A DNA stretch of 64,000 nucleotides from Sulfitobacter sp. DFL-14 (GCF_003335585.1 NZ_QBFD01000037.1:16196-80195); one strand, 5' to 3'. Shown: positions 27,244 to 38,485, counted from the first letter of the stretch. Made by a program: numbers and translations. The notes: generated from the sequence alone by a model not told the origin.

Positions 27244-28158
27244 ATGGAACTGAATCTGACCGCCAATGCCCCCGGTGCCGACCTGATCAAGGATGTCAGC
27301 GAAGCGACCTTCATGACCGACGTGGTCGAGGCTTCGCAGACAACCCCGGTGATCGTGGATTTCTGGGCCCCCTGGTGCGGCCCCTGCAAGACATTGGGCC
27401 CCCAGCTTGAAGCTGCGGTGACCGCCGCAAAAGGCGCGGTGAAGATGGCCAAGGTCAACGTGGACGAGGCGCAGATGATCGCGGGGCAGCTGCAGATCCA
27501 GTCGATCCCGACCGTCTATGCCTTTTTCAAGGGCCAGCCGATCGACGGTTTCCAGGGCGCCCTGCCGGAATCAGAGATAAAGGCCTTTGTCGACAAGGTG
27601 ATCAAGGCCGCCGGTGGCTCAGCGCCGGGTGATGCCCTGGCCGAAGCCGTGGAAGCGGCAGAAGATATGCTGGCCGAAGGCGCGGCAACTGATGCGGCAC
27701 AGACCTTTGCCGCCATCCTGGGCGAAGACCCGCAACATGCCGGTGCCTATGGCGGCATGGTCCGTGCCCATATCGCCATGGGGGAGCTGGACCAGGCCGA
27801 AGCGCTGCTGAACGGCGCGCCAATCGAGATTTCCAAGGCCCCGGAACTGGAGGCCGCTTTTGCCCAGCTCGAACTGGCGCGGCAGGCGCAAAACGCAGGG
27901 CCGGTTGCCGAACTGACCGCAACAGTGGAAGCGGAACCCGACAACCATCAGGCAAGGTTCGACCTGGCCCAGGCGCTCTATGCCAAGGGCGATGCCGAAC
28001 AGGCAGTCAGCCAGCTTCTCGATCTGTTCCGCCGTGACCGCGAATGGAACGACGGTGCCGCGAAAACCCAGCTTTTCACAATCTTCGACGCGCTGAAACC
28101 CAATGATCCGGTGGTCCTGAACGGCCGCCGCAAACTGAGCTCGATGATATTTGCCTGA
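27244..28158 (+). CDS. cnoX: thioredoxin-TPR co-chaperone CnoX/YbbN
   Basis: A 304-aa two-domain protein: thioredoxin fold with WAPWCGPC (C45, C48) near residues 41-48, then TPR-like helical repeats from about 125 to the end. In E. coli CnoX holds unfolded clients and transfers them to GroEL or DnaK; here the CGPC motif is intact, as in alphaproteobacterial members with reductase activity. RBS GAGGA before ATG 27244. Followed 27 bases later by the LonSB gene. Confidence 0.92.
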   Translation: MELNLTANAPGADLIKDVSEATFMTDVVEASQTTPVIVDFWAPWCGPCKTLGPQLEAAVTAAKGAVKMAKVNVDEAQMIAGQLQIQSIPTVYAFFKGQPIDGFQGALPESEIKAFVDKVIKAAGGSAPGDALAEAVEAAEDMLAEGAATDAAQTFAAILGEDPQHAGAYGGMVRAHIAMGELDQAEALLNGAPIEISKAPELEAAFAQLELARQAQNAGPVAELTATVEAEPDNHQARFDLAQALYAKGDAEQAVSQLLDLFRRDREWNDGAAKTQLFTIFDALKPNDPVVLNGRRKLSSMIFA

Positions 28159-28185
28159 TCTTGCCCGCGCGCTAAGTGCTAGGCC

Positions 28186-28830
28186 ATGAAAAAGCAAACA
28201 GAGCTGCCAGATACCATTGCGGTCTTTCCACTGGCCGGGGCCTTGCTTCTCCCCCGTTCGCGGCTGCCCCTGCACATTTTTGAGCCGCGCTATCTGCAGA
28301 TGGTTGCGGACGCGTTGAAAACTGATGGTCGGCTGATCGGGATGATCCAGCCCAATCTGGTACCGGGTCGCGAGGGCCCCGGTCTGCACAGCATCGGTTG
28401 CGCCGGGCGGATCACCCAGTTCTCCGAAACCGAGGATGGCCGCTATATGATCACGCTCAGCGGCGTCTCCCGCTTCCGCATCCTGCGCGAGGTCGAGGGT
28501 TTCTGCCCCTACCGCAGATGCGACGTGAAATGGGATGGCTTTGAACGCGACCTGGGCGGGGAAGAACAGGATACAAACTTCAGCCGCAAACCCCTCATGG
28601 AACTGCTGGGCCGCTACTTCGAAACCCGCGGCCTTTCCGCCGACTGGAGCACGCTGAAAGAGGCGGAGGATGAATTGCTGATCAATTCACTTTCGATGAT
28701 GCTCGACTTCGACGCAGAGGATAAACAGGCCCTGCTTGAGGCGCCGTCGCTCCAGACGCGGCGCGAGACCCTGGTGACCCTGATCGAATACGCCATGCGC
28801 GGCGGCCATGACGAAGGATTGATGCAATGA
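28186..28830 (+). CDS. LON substrate-binding domain protein
   Basis: A 214-aa protein consisting only of the N-terminal domain of Lon protease, without ATPase or protease parts. The signature is at the start: [29 protein letters not shown], broken here as [10 protein letters not shown] and LHIFEPRY, then [11 protein letters not shown]. Such stand-alone proteins are common, and their role is unknown; a part in protein quality control is inferred from the CnoX neighbour. The stop overlaps the Trm112 start. Confidence 0.92.
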   Translation: MKKQTELPDTIAVFPLAGALLLPRSRLPLHIFEPRYLQMVADALKTDGRLIGMIQPNLVPGREGPGLHSIGCAGRITQFSETEDGRYMITLSGVSRFRILREVEGFCPYRRCDVKWDGFERDLGGEEQDTNFSRKPLMELLGRYFETRGLSADWSTLKEAEDELLINSLSMMLDFDAEDKQALLEAPSLQTRRETLVTLIEYAMRGGHDEGLMQ

Positions 28831-29009
28831 CCGACACCCCGACCTTTGACCGCCGCATGCTGGATGCCCTGATCTGTCCGCGCAACCAGACAACGCTGGA
28901 ATACGATGCGGAAAATCAGGAACTGATCTCAAGAGCCGCCGGTCTGGCTTATCCGATCCGCAACGGCATCCCGATCATGCTGATCGACGAAGCCCGCAAG
29001 CTGAGCTGA
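28827..29009 (+). CDS. Trm112 family small protein
   Basis: A 60-aa protein of the Trm112 family. Conserved [16 protein letters not shown] and [16 protein letters not shown] are seen. The single Cys in ICPRN shows the zinc site of the eukaryotic family is not kept, as is usual for bacterial members. Bacterial Trm112-like proteins can activate methyltransferases; no partner is adjacent. It is translationally coupled to the LonSB gene (ATGA) and converges on the UbiH-like gene. Confidence 0.9.
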   Translation: MTDTPTFDRRMLDALICPRNQTTLEYDAENQELISRAAGLAYPIRNGIPIMLIDEARKLS

Positions 29010-29049
29010 CCCGCCTTCAGATCAAAGCACCCGATTTACAGCGCCCAGA

Positions 29050-30276
29050 CTACAGCGCCTTGCCCTGCATCAACCGTGGCAATTCTCCGGTCAGGCCGGC
29101 AGCTTCGCGGATGAAACCGCGCCGCAGGCCGGGCAGTGCATTCACGGCAGCCATCCCGATGTCGCGCGCCATGCGGATCACCGGGTTGTCGTTTGAAAAC
29201 AGCCGGTTGAAGCTGTCGGTCGCCAGGGCAAGCGTCGTATTGTCGAAACGGCGCCATTCCTGATAGCGCGCCAGCGCCGCGTCCGAACCCGGGTCCTCGC
29301 CGCGCCGCCGGGCGTCGGCGATCACCTCCGCCAATGCCGCGACATCCCGCAGCCCTGCGTTCAACCCCTGTCCGGCAATCGGATGCACCCCATGGGCCGC
29401 ATCGCCCACCAACGCAACGCGCGGCGCCACCATGTTCTGCGCCAGCGACAGGCTCAGCGGATAGGTATAGCGCGCCCCGGCCAGGCCGATCTCTCCCAGG
29501 AAATCGCCGATCCGGGGCCGCAGCACCTCCAGATACCCCGCATCGGAAAGCGCGTTGATCGCCTTGGCGGTCTCGGCGGTCTCGCTCCAGACGATGGAGG
29601 ATCTGTTGCCGCTCAACGGCAGGATGGCCAGCGGCCCGGAGGGCATGAACAGTTGATGCGCGACGCCGTTATGCGGTGCGGTATGGTCAAGCGCGCAGAC
29701 CAGCGCGGTCTGGCCATAGGCCCATTCGACCCGCCCGATACCCGCACGCCGCCCGGTGCCCGTGCCCCGGCCATCGGCCCCCACCGCCAGGCGCGCGCGC
29801 AGCGACCCGCCGCTGGCCAGCGTCAGCGTGATCCCGGTGGCCTCCGCGCTCTGTCCCACCACGGTTTCGCCATTCATCTGGCGGATGCGCTTGTCACCCT
29901 TGACGGCATCCAGCAGATGCCGCCGCAGATGCCGGTCCTCCACCATATAGCCCATCGGGCCTTCCTCGATCTCGGCATGGTCGAAATGCATGAACATCGG
30001 TGACGGCGCTTCACCCGCGCGCCCGTCCGTCACCTTGATCTCCAGCATGGGCTGGGCCTGATCCGCGATCCCCTGCCAGAGGCCAAGCGCCTCCAGCATC
30101 CGGGCAGAGGACAGCGCCAGCGCATATGACCGCCCGTCAAACCCCGCATTCCTGCGGATCTTGACCTCAAGCGCGTCGATCAATGTCACCTGCAGCCCCG
30201 AACTGGCAAGCGCCAGCGCCAGGACCGGGCCGTTCAGGCCGCCACCGATGATGGCAATGTCGGTATCGAATTCCAT
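29050..30276 (-). CDS. UbiH/Coq6-family FAD-dependent hydroxylase
   Basis: Class A flavin monooxygenase of 408 aa, probably hydroxylating the ubiquinone ring. N-terminal IIGGGLNGPVLALALA (Rossmann FAD motif), and near the C-terminus the ubiquinone-hydroxylase signature GDAAHGVHPIAGQGLNAGLRD. I chose ATG 30276, where similarity begins; the longer frame to 30411 runs into the divergent amidase leader. Which ring position (UbiH, UbiF, UbiL type) cannot be told from sequence alone. Confidence 0.88.
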   Translation of the reverse strand: MEFDTDIAIIGGGLNGPVLALALASSGLQVTLIDALEVKIRRNAGFDGRSYALALSSARMLEALGLWQGIADQAQPMLEIKVTDGRAGEAPSPMFMHFDHAEIEEGPMGYMVEDRHLRRHLLDAVKGDKRIRQMNGETVVGQSAEATGITLTLASGGSLRARLAVGADGRGTGTGRRAGIGRVEWAYGQTALVCALDHTAPHNGVAHQLFMPSGPLAILPLSGNRSSIVWSETAETAKAINALSDAGYLEVLRPRIGDFLGEIGLAGARYTYPLSLSLAQNMVAPRVALVGDAAHGVHPIAGQGLNAGLRDVAALAEVIADARRRGEDPGSDAALARYQEWRRFDNTTLALATDSFNRLFSNDNPVIRMARDIGMAAVNALPGLRRGFIREAAGLTGELPRLMQGKAL

Positions 30277-30356
30277 GCCCCTTGATATGGCGGCTGCTCG
30301 GGGATTGTCCATGTGCGCTATGGTCGCTACCGTCGGCGAAAAACAGGGGAACAAAC

Positions 30357-31685
30357 ATGCAAGACTGGCTGACCATGACCGCCGCGGATCTGGGGCGCGG
30401 CATCGGGGCAAATGAGATTGATCCGGTGGCCCTGTGCCAGACCTATCTGGACGCCATCGCAGCGCATCCTCTGCGGGACCGCATCTATGCCCGCGTCACC
30501 GCCGACCGTGCGCTGGCTGAGGCCCGCGCCGCCGCCGCCCGCGCCAAAGCGGGACAGCGGTTGTCCCCCCTCGACGGGGTGCCGATCTCCTGGAAAGACC
30601 TCTTCGATACCGCAGGCACCGAGACCGAGGCGGGCTCGAAGTTGCTGCAGGGGCGGGTGCCCGACCGCGATGCGGTCGTTCTCGCCAATGCAACTGCAGC
30701 GGGGCTGGTTTGCCTGGGCAAGACCCATATGAGCGAACTGGCCTTTTCCGGCCTGGGCCATAACCCCAGCACCGCCACGCCGCCCTGCGTCAATGACGAA
30801 GATGCCGTCTCCGGCGGCTCCTCCTCGGGTGCCGCGGCTTCGGTGGCCTTCGGGCTGGCTGCCGCCGCCATCGGCTCCGACACCGGCGGTTCGGTCCGGG
30901 TTCCCGCCGCCTGGAACGATCTGGTGGGCCTCAAGACAACCTCGGGCCGGCTCAGCCTGGAAGGTGCGGTTCCGCTGGCCCTGAAATTCGACACGGTTGG
31001 CCCGCTGTGCCGCTCGGTCGAGGATGCCTGCCTGCTGCTTGCCGCGCTGGAAGGGGAAAAACCCGCCGATTTGCGCCACAGCGAGCTGGAAGGGCGTCGT
31101 TTCGCGGTCCTGCGCACCGCCGCGATGGAGGATCTCCGCGAAGCACCGAAAGCAGCCTTTGAAGCGGCGATTGAACGGCTGAAAAATGCGGGCGCAGAGA
31201 TCACCGAAATCGACATTCCCGAGGTGGCAGAAGCCATGCCGCTCAGCGGTTGTCTATATACGACAGAGGCTTACGGGCTCTGGCGCGATGTGATCGAAGC
31301 GAACCCAGACGCGATGTTCAGCGAAATCCTGGAACGGTTCCGCCTTGGAAAGGGCTTTTCCGGCCCGGATTATGTGGCCGCCTGGGCAAAGCTGGACGCG
31401 TTGCGCGCAGGCTATGACGCCGCCGTTGCGGGTTTCGACGCGGTACTGCTGCCCACAGCCGCCCTGCTGCCACCCTCGCTTGCGAAGCTGCAGGCAGATC
31501 ACGCCTATTATGTTTCCGAAAATCTCTTGACCCTGCGCAACACCCGCATTGGCAACCTGATGGGGTTATGTGCTCTTACACTGCCGACGCATACTCCCTC
31601 TTGTGGTCTGATGCTGATGTGCCCCCCATATATGGAAGAACAGCTTCTGAGGCTTGGCGCGGCGGTCAGCGAAGCGCTGGTCTGA
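30357..31685 (+). CDS. amidase-signature family hydrolase
   Basis: A 442-aa amidase of the Ser-cisSer-Lys class. K80 (ISWKDLFDT), the S155-S157 cluster in SGGSSSGAA and nucleophile S179 in GSDTGGSVR are present. It is shorter than GatA (about 485-495 aa) and gatB/gatC are absent nearby, so it is a stand-alone amidase of unknown substrate rather than the transamidosome subunit. RBS AGGGGA before ATG 30357. Divergent from the UbiH-like gene. Confidence 0.88.
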   Translation: MQDWLTMTAADLGRGIGANEIDPVALCQTYLDAIAAHPLRDRIYARVTADRALAEARAAAARAKAGQRLSPLDGVPISWKDLFDTAGTETEAGSKLLQGRVPDRDAVVLANATAAGLVCLGKTHMSELAFSGLGHNPSTATPPCVNDEDAVSGGSSSGAAASVAFGLAAAAIGSDTGGSVRVPAAWNDLVGLKTTSGRLSLEGAVPLALKFDTVGPLCRSVEDACLLLAALEGEKPADLRHSELEGRRFAVLRTAAMEDLREAPKAAFEAAIERLKNAGAEITEIDIPEVAEAMPLSGCLYTTEAYGLWRDVIEANPDAMFSEILERFRLGKGFSGPDYVAAWAKLDALRAGYDAAVAGFDAVLLPTAALLPPSLAKLQADHAYYVSENLLTLRNTRIGNLMGLCALTLPTHTPSCGLMLMCPPYMEEQLLRLGAAVSEALV

Positions 31686-31802
31686 GATTGGCCTAAATAC
31701 CACAACATGCTGTGCTTGCGCCGGTTTTTCTGGACGGCAGGCAGCACCTTGGGTACTTTGAAACAAACGGGGCGATAACGATCCCGATCCGAGGCAGTTG
31801 TA

Positions 31803-32990
31803 ATGTTTTATCCTGAGCGGTTTTCGAACCTTCCGGCCCATGCGTGGCCGCGCCTGCGCGCCCTTTTGGACGTGCACGAAGGGGGCGGGCCCTTGATCCA
31901 GATGACAATCGGTGAGCCGAAACATGCCTTCCCGGCATGGGTCACGGACAAGATTGTCGAAGCGGCGGAAGGGTTTAACAGCTATCCCCCGAACGATGGC
32001 TCGCCGCAGTTGCGTGCCTCCATCGCGGGCTGGATCAAGCGCCGCTATGGCGTGGATATGGACCCCGACACCGAAGTGATGGCGCTGAACGGCACCCGCG
32101 AGGGTCTGTACAACGCGGTAATCGCACTCTGCCCCGAAACCAAAGGGAGTCAGAAACCTGCGATCCTGATGCCGAACCCCTTCTACCAAGTCTATATGAT
32201 CGGGGCGATTTCCGGCAATTCCGACCCGATCATGGTCAATGCCACCGAAAAGACCGGGCAACTGCCCGATTTCCACGGCGTCGATCCCGCGATCCTGAAG
32301 CGGACCACGGCTTGTTACATCTGTTCACCCGCCAACCCGCAGGGCGCAGTTGCATCGCGAGATTACTGGGCCAATCTGATCGAGCTGGCCGAGAAGTACG
32401 ATTTCAAGATTTTCGCCGATGAATGCTACTCCGAAATCTACCGCGACACGCCGCCCGTCGGCGCAATGCAGGTGGTCGAGGAACTGGGCGCCGACCGCAA
32501 CCGCGTGGTGATCTTCCACTCGCTGTCGAAACGGTCGAACCTGCCCGGCCTGCGCTCCGGCTTTGTCGCATCCGGCCCCGAGACAATTCGCGAGGTCAAG
32601 CAGCTGCGCAACTACGCGGGCGCGCCGCTGCCGCTGCCCCTGCAGGCCGCCGCTGCCGCGGTCTGGGACGACGAGACACATGTGGTCGAGAACCGGGCGC
32701 TCTACCTTGAGAAATACCATATCGCGGACCGCATCCTGGGCAATGTGCCCGGTTATGCTAGCCCAGAGGCGGGCTTCTTCCTCTGGCTTCCGGTCGAGGA
32801 TGACGAGGCGGCAGCCCTGAAACTGTGGAAAGAGACAGGCGTGAAGGTCCTGCCAGGCGGTTACCTGGCGCAGGACGTGGAAGGGGTGGAAAACCCCGGT
32901 AAAAAGTACATCCGGGTCGCCCTGGTGGCCCCCAAAGATGAAATGGCGCGTGGATTGGAACTGATCCGCGACTGCCTTTATCCGACTTGA
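31803..32990 (+). CDS. class I/II aminotransferase, DapC-like
   Basis: PLP-dependent fold-type I aminotransferase, 395 aa. The PLP lysine is K243 in [22 protein letters not shown] and [11 protein letters not shown] are the usual cofactor-contact segments. The pattern resembles succinyldiaminopimelate aminotransferases (DapC) of lysine/peptidoglycan synthesis, but specificity is inferred. ATG 31803 has CGAGG upstream. It ends 17 bases before the ftsK start, so both may be co-transcribed. Confidence 0.88.
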   Translation: MFYPERFSNLPAHAWPRLRALLDVHEGGGPLIQMTIGEPKHAFPAWVTDKIVEAAEGFNSYPPNDGSPQLRASIAGWIKRRYGVDMDPDTEVMALNGTREGLYNAVIALCPETKGSQKPAILMPNPFYQVYMIGAISGNSDPIMVNATEKTGQLPDFHGVDPAILKRTTACYICSPANPQGAVASRDYWANLIELAEKYDFKIFADECYSEIYRDTPPVGAMQVVEELGADRNRVVIFHSLSKRSNLPGLRSGFVASGPETIREVKQLRNYAGAPLPLPLQAAAAAVWDDETHVVENRALYLEKYHIADRILGNVPGYASPEAGFFLWLPVEDDEAAALKLWKETGVKVLPGGYLAQDVEGVENPGKKYIRVALVAPKDEMARGLELIRDCLYPT

Positions 32991-33007
32991 GAACGAGGAA
33001 CCGAGCA

Positions 33008-36004
33008 ATGGCATATCAGACCCGTGGGCGTGACCCCCTGCTGGACAGCAACATGACCGAGGCGCTTGAAAAGCGTGGCAAGGAACTGTTGGGTCTGGCA
33101 CTGATCATGCTGGGCGTGATGGCCGCAATGATGATCGGCAGCTACACGCCGGACGATCCCAACTGGATGGTCTCCACCGACGCACCGGTGCAGAACTGGA
33201 TGGGCCGCATGGGGGCCTCCATCGCGGCACCGCTGTTCATGATCGTTGGCTGGGGCGCTTGGGGTCTGGCCGCAATCCTGCTGTTCTGGGGGGGCCGCTT
33301 TGCATTGCATTGGGGGCAGGACCGGGCATTGGGCCGGTTGATCTTTGCACCGATTGCCGTGGCCCTTGGCTCGATCTACGCGGCGACCCTGGCACCGGGG
33401 CCGGAATGGCTCCAGACGCACAGCTTTGGCCTGGGTGGTCTGTTCGGCGATACCGTGATGGGCGCGATCCTGACGGTCCTGCCGATCGGGTCGGCTTTCA
33501 CCGTGAAATTCATGTCGTTCGTCATGGGGCTGGGTATCCTGGCGCTGGGCGCTTTCGTGCTCGGGTTCACCAGATCCGAACTGAACCGCATTGGCCGCTT
33601 CCTGCTGGTGGGGACAATCATGGCCTATGCCACGATGATGAACATCATGGGGCGTGGCGCATCCGGTGCCGTTCAGGCGGCCCAGACGCTGCAGGCGCGC
33701 CAATCCGAGCGGCGCGAACGTCTGCGCATCGAGGCAGAAGAGAACGCGGCCTTCGCTGCACAGCAGGAAGCCTCGGCAATTGCCGTCCAGCGCAACATCC
33801 CCCGCGCTGAACCCGTGCTGGAGGAATATGCGCAGGCCGAACCGGCCAAGACCAGCCTACTGGGCCGCATGCCCGGCCTGATCAAACGCCCCGACCCGAT
33901 GCCGGAACCTGAGCTGGTGGAAACCTATTCCGACGCCGTGGTGGAAGAAGAAGAACCGGGCAGCGACCGGATCCGCTCCAAGATCGCCGATGTGATCAAG
34001 AACCGCGTGCGCAGCACCACCGCGGTGCACACGCCGACAACCGCACCGCTGACCCGCGGGCGGGGCAGGGGGCCTGATCCGCTGGTGTTGAAAGCCGCAC
34101 CCGCCACACAATTGCCGCCCGAACCGCCCCTGACATCCCAAGCGGCACAGCTCGGCCGGGCAGAACCGCCGCTGACCGCGCCGCGCCTGTCGGTCCCTGG
34201 TGTCAGCGCCGCCCCCATGGCAACCCCGGCACCGGTGGCTGAGGACGCGCATTCATATGCGCCGATGGACGACAGCTACGATACCTATGGCGATACATAT
34301 GACGAAGCTGACATCGGGACTGCCGAGGCCCTGCCGCTGCAACAGGCCGCACCGGGCGCGCCCGCCATTCCCGTGGCCGAGCCGCGCCGTGCAGTGGTGC
34401 AGCAACCGGTCCGCAAACCGGTGCAGCCCTCGAAACAGGCCCAGGCCGAAGCGCAGCCGACCCTGACTTTCGAAGACACCCATCCCGGTTTCGAACTGCC
34501 GCCGCTGAGCCTGCTGGAAAGCCCCGACACCGTTCAACGCCTGCACCTCAGCGATGAGGCACTGGAAGAAAACGCCCGGATGCTGGAAACCGTGCTGGAC
34601 GACTATGGAGTCAAGGGCGAGATCGTCGCCGTCCGCCCCGGTCCGGTGGTGACCATGTACGAGCTGGAACCCGCGCCGGGCCTCAAGGCCAGCCGCGTGA
34701 TCGGTCTGGCTGACGACATTGCACGGTCAATGGCCGCGCTCTCCGCCCGGGTCTCCACCGTGCCGGGGCGCAGCGTGATCGGCATCGAACTGCCCAACGA
34801 GAGCCGCGAAAAAGTGGTCCTGCGCGAGATCCTCTCCAGCCGCGATTTCGGGGATGGCAACCAACGCCTGCCGCTGGCGCTGGGCAAGGACATCGGCGGT
34901 GATCCCATTGTCGCCAACCTCGCCAAGATGCCTCACTTGCTGATCGCGGGGACCACTGGTTCGGGTAAATCCGTGGCCATCAACACGATGATCCTGTCGC
35001 TGCTCTACAAGCTGACACCGCAGGAATGCCGCCTGATCATGATCGACCCCAAGATGCTGGAACTTTCCGTCTATGACGGCATCCCGCATCTGCTGTCCCC
35101 CGTCGTCACCGACCCCAAGAAGGCCGTCGTCGCGCTGAAATGGACCGTGGGCGAGATGGAAGAGCGCTATCGCAAGATGTCCAAGATGGGCGTGCGCAAC
35201 ATCGAGGGCTACAATGGCCGCGTGCGCGACGCGCTGGCCAAGGGCGAGTTGTTCAGCCGTACTGTTCAGACCGGATTTGACGAGGACACCGGAGAGCCGA
35301 TCTTCGAGACCGAGGAAACCACACCGGTGGCGCTGCCCTATATTGTGGTCATCGTGGACGAGATGGCCGACCTGATGATGGTCGCCGGCAAGGAGATCGA
35401 GGCCTGCATCCAGCGTCTTGCACAGATGGCACGTGCCTCCGGCATTCACCTGATCATGGCGACACAGCGGCCTTCGGTCGATGTCATCACCGGCACCATC
35501 AAGGCGAACTTCCCCACAAGGATCTCCTTCCAGGTGACCTCCAAGATCGACAGCCGGACGATCCTAGGCGAAATGGGGGCCGAACAGCTTCTGGGCATGG
35601 GCGACATGCTCTATATGGCCGGCGGGGCCAAGATCACCCGCTGCCACGGCCCCTTTGTCTCGGACGAGGAGGTCGAGGAAATCGTCAACCACCTCAAGCA
35701 GTTCGGTGAACCCGACTATGTCTCCGGCGTGGTGCAAGGCCCGCCCGATGACAAGGAAAGCGACATCGACGCGGTGCTGGGGCTGAACACCGGCGGCAAT
35801 ACCGATGGCGAGGACGCGCTTTACGACACCGCCGTGCAGGTGGTGATCAAGGACCGCAAATGTTCGACATCCTACATCCAGCGCAAGCTGGCCATCGGAT
35901 ACAACAAGGCCGCCCGCCTGGTGGAGCAGATGGAGGAGGAAGGTCTTGTTTCTCCTGCAAACCACGTGGGCAAACGCGAAATACTGGTGCCGGAACAGGG
36001 ATAA
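33008..36004 (+). CDS. ftsK: DNA translocase FtsK
   Basis: A 998-aa divisome DNA pump. N-terminal membrane domain (about residues 25-210, four or more hydrophobic helices), a Pro/Ala/Glu-rich linker (about 215-490), the RecA-like motor with P-loop GTTGSGKS near residue 650, Walker [13 protein letters not shown], and the C-terminal gamma winged helix ([20 protein letters not shown]) that reads KOPS sequences. It clears chromosome dimers at the septum. GAGGAA before ATG 33008 fixes the start. A terminator follows. Confidence 0.97.
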   Translation: MAYQTRGRDPLLDSNMTEALEKRGKELLGLALIMLGVMAAMMIGSYTPDDPNWMVSTDAPVQNWMGRMGASIAAPLFMIVGWGAWGLAAILLFWGGRFALHWGQDRALGRLIFAPIAVALGSIYAATLAPGPEWLQTHSFGLGGLFGDTVMGAILTVLPIGSAFTVKFMSFVMGLGILALGAFVLGFTRSELNRIGRFLLVGTIMAYATMMNIMGRGASGAVQAAQTLQARQSERRERLRIEAEENAAFAAQQEASAIAVQRNIPRAEPVLEEYAQAEPAKTSLLGRMPGLIKRPDPMPEPELVETYSDAVVEEEEPGSDRIRSKIADVIKNRVRSTTAVHTPTTAPLTRGRGRGPDPLVLKAAPATQLPPEPPLTSQAAQLGRAEPPLTAPRLSVPGVSAAPMATPAPVAEDAHSYAPMDDSYDTYGDTYDEADIGTAEALPLQQAAPGAPAIPVAEPRRAVVQQPVRKPVQPSKQAQAEAQPTLTFEDTHPGFELPPLSLLESPDTVQRLHLSDEALEENARMLETVLDDYGVKGEIVAVRPGPVVTMYELEPAPGLKASRVIGLADDIARSMAALSARVSTVPGRSVIGIELPNESREKVVLREILSSRDFGDGNQRLPLALGKDIGGDPIVANLAKMPHLLIAGTTGSGKSVAINTMILSLLYKLTPQECRLIMIDPKMLELSVYDGIPHLLSPVVTDPKKAVVALKWTVGEMEERYRKMSKMGVRNIEGYNGRVRDALAKGELFSRTVQTGFDEDTGEPIFETEETTPVALPYIVVIVDEMADLMMVAGKEIEACIQRLAQMARASGIHLIMATQRPSVDVITGTIKANFPTRISFQVTSKIDSRTILGEMGAEQLLGMGDMLYMAGGAKITRCHGPFVSDEEVEEIVNHLKQFGEPDYVSGVVQGPPDDKESDIDAVLGLNTGGNTDGEDALYDTAVQVVIKDRKCSTSYIQRKLAIGYNKAARLVEQMEEEGLVSPANHVGKREILVPEQG

Positions 36005-36045
36005 GGCTTACCTCCTCTATGCCCTGTTTGCTGCATGCGCCAACA

Positions 36046-36074
36046 GCCGCCGGAAACGCTCCGGCGGCTTTTTT
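36046..36074 (+). terminator. Rho-independent terminator after ftsK
   Basis: 9-bp perfect stem GCCGCCGGA/TCCGGCGGC, loop AACGC, followed by TTTTTT, 42 bases after the ftsK stop. Confidence 0.92.
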
Positions 36075-36224
36075 ATGCCAGATGCCACGGCCCTGAGTGC
36101 CGGGGCACGACACCACCCCGGGCCGCAAACATTCAAGGCTGTAAGCAGAAAACCGCGACCTGATATCGCATATCACCGGGTTCCGCCCTATCTCTGTTCC
36201 AACTGAACACACAGGAAGATCACA

Positions 36225-36824
36225 ATGCGACTGATGAAACCCATCGTACTTGCACTTGCCCTGCTGAGCCCCGTTGCGGCCATGGCGCAAAAACTGCCGC
36301 TGAACGACATATCGGCCTATCTGAACCAGCTGCAGACGGCCAAGGGCGATTTCACCCAGATCAACGACGACGGCTCGATCAGCACCGGCACCATCTATAT
36401 CAAGCGGCCCGGCAAGGTGCGGTTCGAATACAACCCGCCCGATTCCGCAATGGTGGTGGCCGGGGCAAACACCGTGGTGATCTACGACAAGAAGTCGAAC
36501 CAGCCCGCAGAAAGCTATCCGTTGTCGCGCACACCGCTGTCGATCATCCTGGCCAAACAGGTGGATCTGGCCCGCGCCAATATGGTCACCGGCCATAGCT
36601 ATGACGGTACCGCCACCGTGGTGACGGCACAGGACCCCGAAAACCCGCAATACGGCAACATCCAGCTGAAGTTCACCGGCAACCCGGTGGAACTGCGCCA
36701 ATGGATCATCAATGATGGCAGCGGGTCTCTCACCACCGTGGTGCTGGGGGATATGCAAACGGGCGTATCGCTGCCCAACAGCCTGTTCGACACCGGCCGT
36801 CCCGGCGGCGCACCCAAAAGGTAG
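36225..36824 (+). CDS. lolA: outer-membrane lipoprotein carrier LolA
   Basis: Periplasmic chaperone, 199 aa, that ferries lipoproteins from LolCDE to the outer membrane. Signal peptide cleaved after AMA (about residue 21). The mature protein shows the LolA core: LNQLQTAKGDFTQ, IYIKRPGKVRFEYNPPD, and the hydrophobic-cavity strands. Placement just behind ftsK is a common alphaproteobacterial order. AGGAAG precedes ATG 36225. Confidence 0.94.
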   Translation: MRLMKPIVLALALLSPVAAMAQKLPLNDISAYLNQLQTAKGDFTQINDDGSISTGTIYIKRPGKVRFEYNPPDSAMVVAGANTVVIYDKKSNQPAESYPLSRTPLSIILAKQVDLARANMVTGHSYDGTATVVTAQDPENPQYGNIQLKFTGNPVELRQWIINDGSGSLTTVVLGDMQTGVSLPNSLFDTGRPGGAPKR

Positions 36825-36832
36825 ATGGCAGC

Positions 36833-36854
36833 GGCCCCGGCATCAACCGGGGCC
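36833..36854. terminator. hairpin between convergent lolA and SLT-lipoprotein genes
   Basis: Perfect 8-bp stem GGCCCCGG/CCGGGGCC with loop CATCAA. No U tract on either side, so termination is only suggested by its position between convergent stops. Confidence 0.5.
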
Positions 36855-36861
36855 AATCACC

Positions 36862-37446
36862 TCAACGCAAGCGGCAACCCGCGATCTGCTGCTCATACAT
36901 CAGCGAACGCGCCTCGACCTTGCCCGCCACGGCGACCAGCCAGGATTTGTTGTTGTAGGTGGCCCGCGCAAATCCCGTGTGGCCTTCGTGATAGGCCAGG
37001 TACTGATTGCGCGCGTCATGCAGGGCAATGCCGTTGCGGTCGCGGGTCTGGTTCATGTACCAGCCCATGAAATCGCTGGCGTCATTGATCCTGTCCCGCT
37101 TGGCCGAACGCCGGTTCTGCGCCTTGCGATATTCCTCCCAGGTGGCATCAAGCGCCTGGGAATACCCGAAGGCGCTGGATTGCCGCCCCATCGGGATCAC
37201 GCCCAGCACGTATTTGAACGGCGTGCGCGCATCCGATACGAACTTGCTTTCCTGGTGGATGGTGGCCATCTGCACATGCACCGGCACACCCCATTTGCGT
37301 TCCACCTTGCGGAACGCATTATAATATTCGGGGCGCTCTCTGAGAATTGTACAGGCGTTGTCCAGATCATTTGGCGCAGACGATTGCCCGCCCCCGCAGG
37401 AGGCGACCATCAGTACAATTATCATAGCGCGAAGAGTTTTGCTCAT
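36862..37446 (-). CDS. lipoprotein with SLT lysozyme-like domain
   Basis: A 194-aa envelope lipoprotein. The leader ends in a lipobox-like VASC with C17 as the lipidation site. The following domain has lysozyme-like features: IHQESKF with candidate catalytic E66, GYSQALDATWEEYR, NDASDFMGWYMNQT and AYHEGHTGF. This pattern occurs in soluble-lytic-transglycosylase-related lipoproteins of Rhodobacterales. Peptidoglycan cleavage is inferred, not shown. Confidence 0.85.
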   Translation of the reverse strand: MSKTLRAMIIVLMVASCGGGQSSAPNDLDNACTILRERPEYYNAFRKVERKWGVPVHVQMATIHQESKFVSDARTPFKYVLGVIPMGRQSSAFGYSQALDATWEEYRKAQNRRSAKRDRINDASDFMGWYMNQTRDRNGIALHDARNQYLAYHEGHTGFARATYNNKSWLVAVAGKVEARSLMYEQQIAGCRLR

Positions 37447-37518
37447 TTGCCTCTCGCTTGGTCGTTTTTTATTTTGTCACAGCATACGCTATTTCGATGC
37501 CGGATCACATCATAAATT

Positions 37519-38400
37519 TTACAGCAGAACCGCCAGCAAAAGCGGTAATGCGCCCACCGACATCAGTGTCGAAACCACGACCAGCCCTGCCACCGCCTGC
37601 GAATCAGCCCCGTATTTCTCTGCCAGCAGATAGGAGGTGACGGCCACCGGCGTCGCGACCTGCAGAACCAGCACGCCAAAGGCGATGCGGTCCAGGTCAA
37701 AGGCAAGCGCAGCACCCCAGGCGATGGCGACACAGATCACCAGCTTCACCAGCGACAGGATCATCGCCCGCATCACGCCACCCGGGCTCAGCCGGGCCAC
37801 GGCAACCCCCAGCGTAATCAGCATCATCGGAATCGCCATCTGCCCGATCAGTTTCAGCGTATTGGTCAGGAACAGCGGTGTCTGCCAGTCCTGCCACAGG
37901 AACAGCGCGCCCAGCAGTGTGCCCCAGACCAGCGGCTCGCGCAGCACCTTGCCAAAGGAACCGGCCCCGGCAACCAGCCAGATGCCAAAGGTGAATGACC
38001 AGATCGCCATGATGGCAAAGACCACCACCGCATAGCTCAGCCCGGTCTCGCCAAAGGCGAACAGCGCCAGCGGCAGGCCCAGATTGCCCGTGTTGCCAAA
38101 GATCAGCGGGGCCAGATAAGTCCGCCGGTCCAGCCGCCCCAGGCGGGTCAGCACGGCGGCGACAAGGCTGACGGCGAGATAGGCCGCGACAGCGGCAAAG
38201 GACAGCGCGGTCAGGGCGGCCGGGTCGATCTCCGTCTGCATGAGGGAAACAAAGATCAGGCAGGGCACCGACAGCGTCATGGCAAGCTGGGTGACGAACT
38301 GGATCCGGTACTCGAACCCAAGCTTGACCCAGGCGAAGCCGATCCCGGCCAGCAGGAACACGGGCGCCACGATTTCCATGACCATAAGTGCGAGGTGCAA
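37519..38400 (-). CDS. AEC-family transporter (auxin efflux carrier type)
   Basis: An inner-membrane permease of 293 aa with about ten hydrophobic helices in the two-times-five layout of the AEC family; GNTGNLGLPLALF is the typical helix-break motif and TPVAVTSYLLAEKYG marks the second repeat. Family members export or import small organic acids such as malate or malonate. Substrate not predictable. It is divergent from hspQ across an 85-bp spacer. Confidence 0.9.
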   Translation of the reverse strand: MHLALMVMEIVAPVFLLAGIGFAWVKLGFEYRIQFVTQLAMTLSVPCLIFVSLMQTEIDPAALTALSFAAVAAYLAVSLVAAVLTRLGRLDRRTYLAPLIFGNTGNLGLPLALFAFGETGLSYAVVVFAIMAIWSFTFGIWLVAGAGSFGKVLREPLVWGTLLGALFLWQDWQTPLFLTNTLKLIGQMAIPMMLITLGVAVARLSPGGVMRAMILSLVKLVICVAIAWGAALAFDLDRIAFGVLVLQVATPVAVTSYLLAEKYGADSQAVAGLVVVSTLMSVGALPLLLAVLL

Positions 38401-38485
38401 CAGTTTGTTTCCTTTGCCGTTTCATGCGTGATTGGACAAATGCCCCTTGAACCGATTACTAACGAAGGGTAGGGGCTGCAATGTT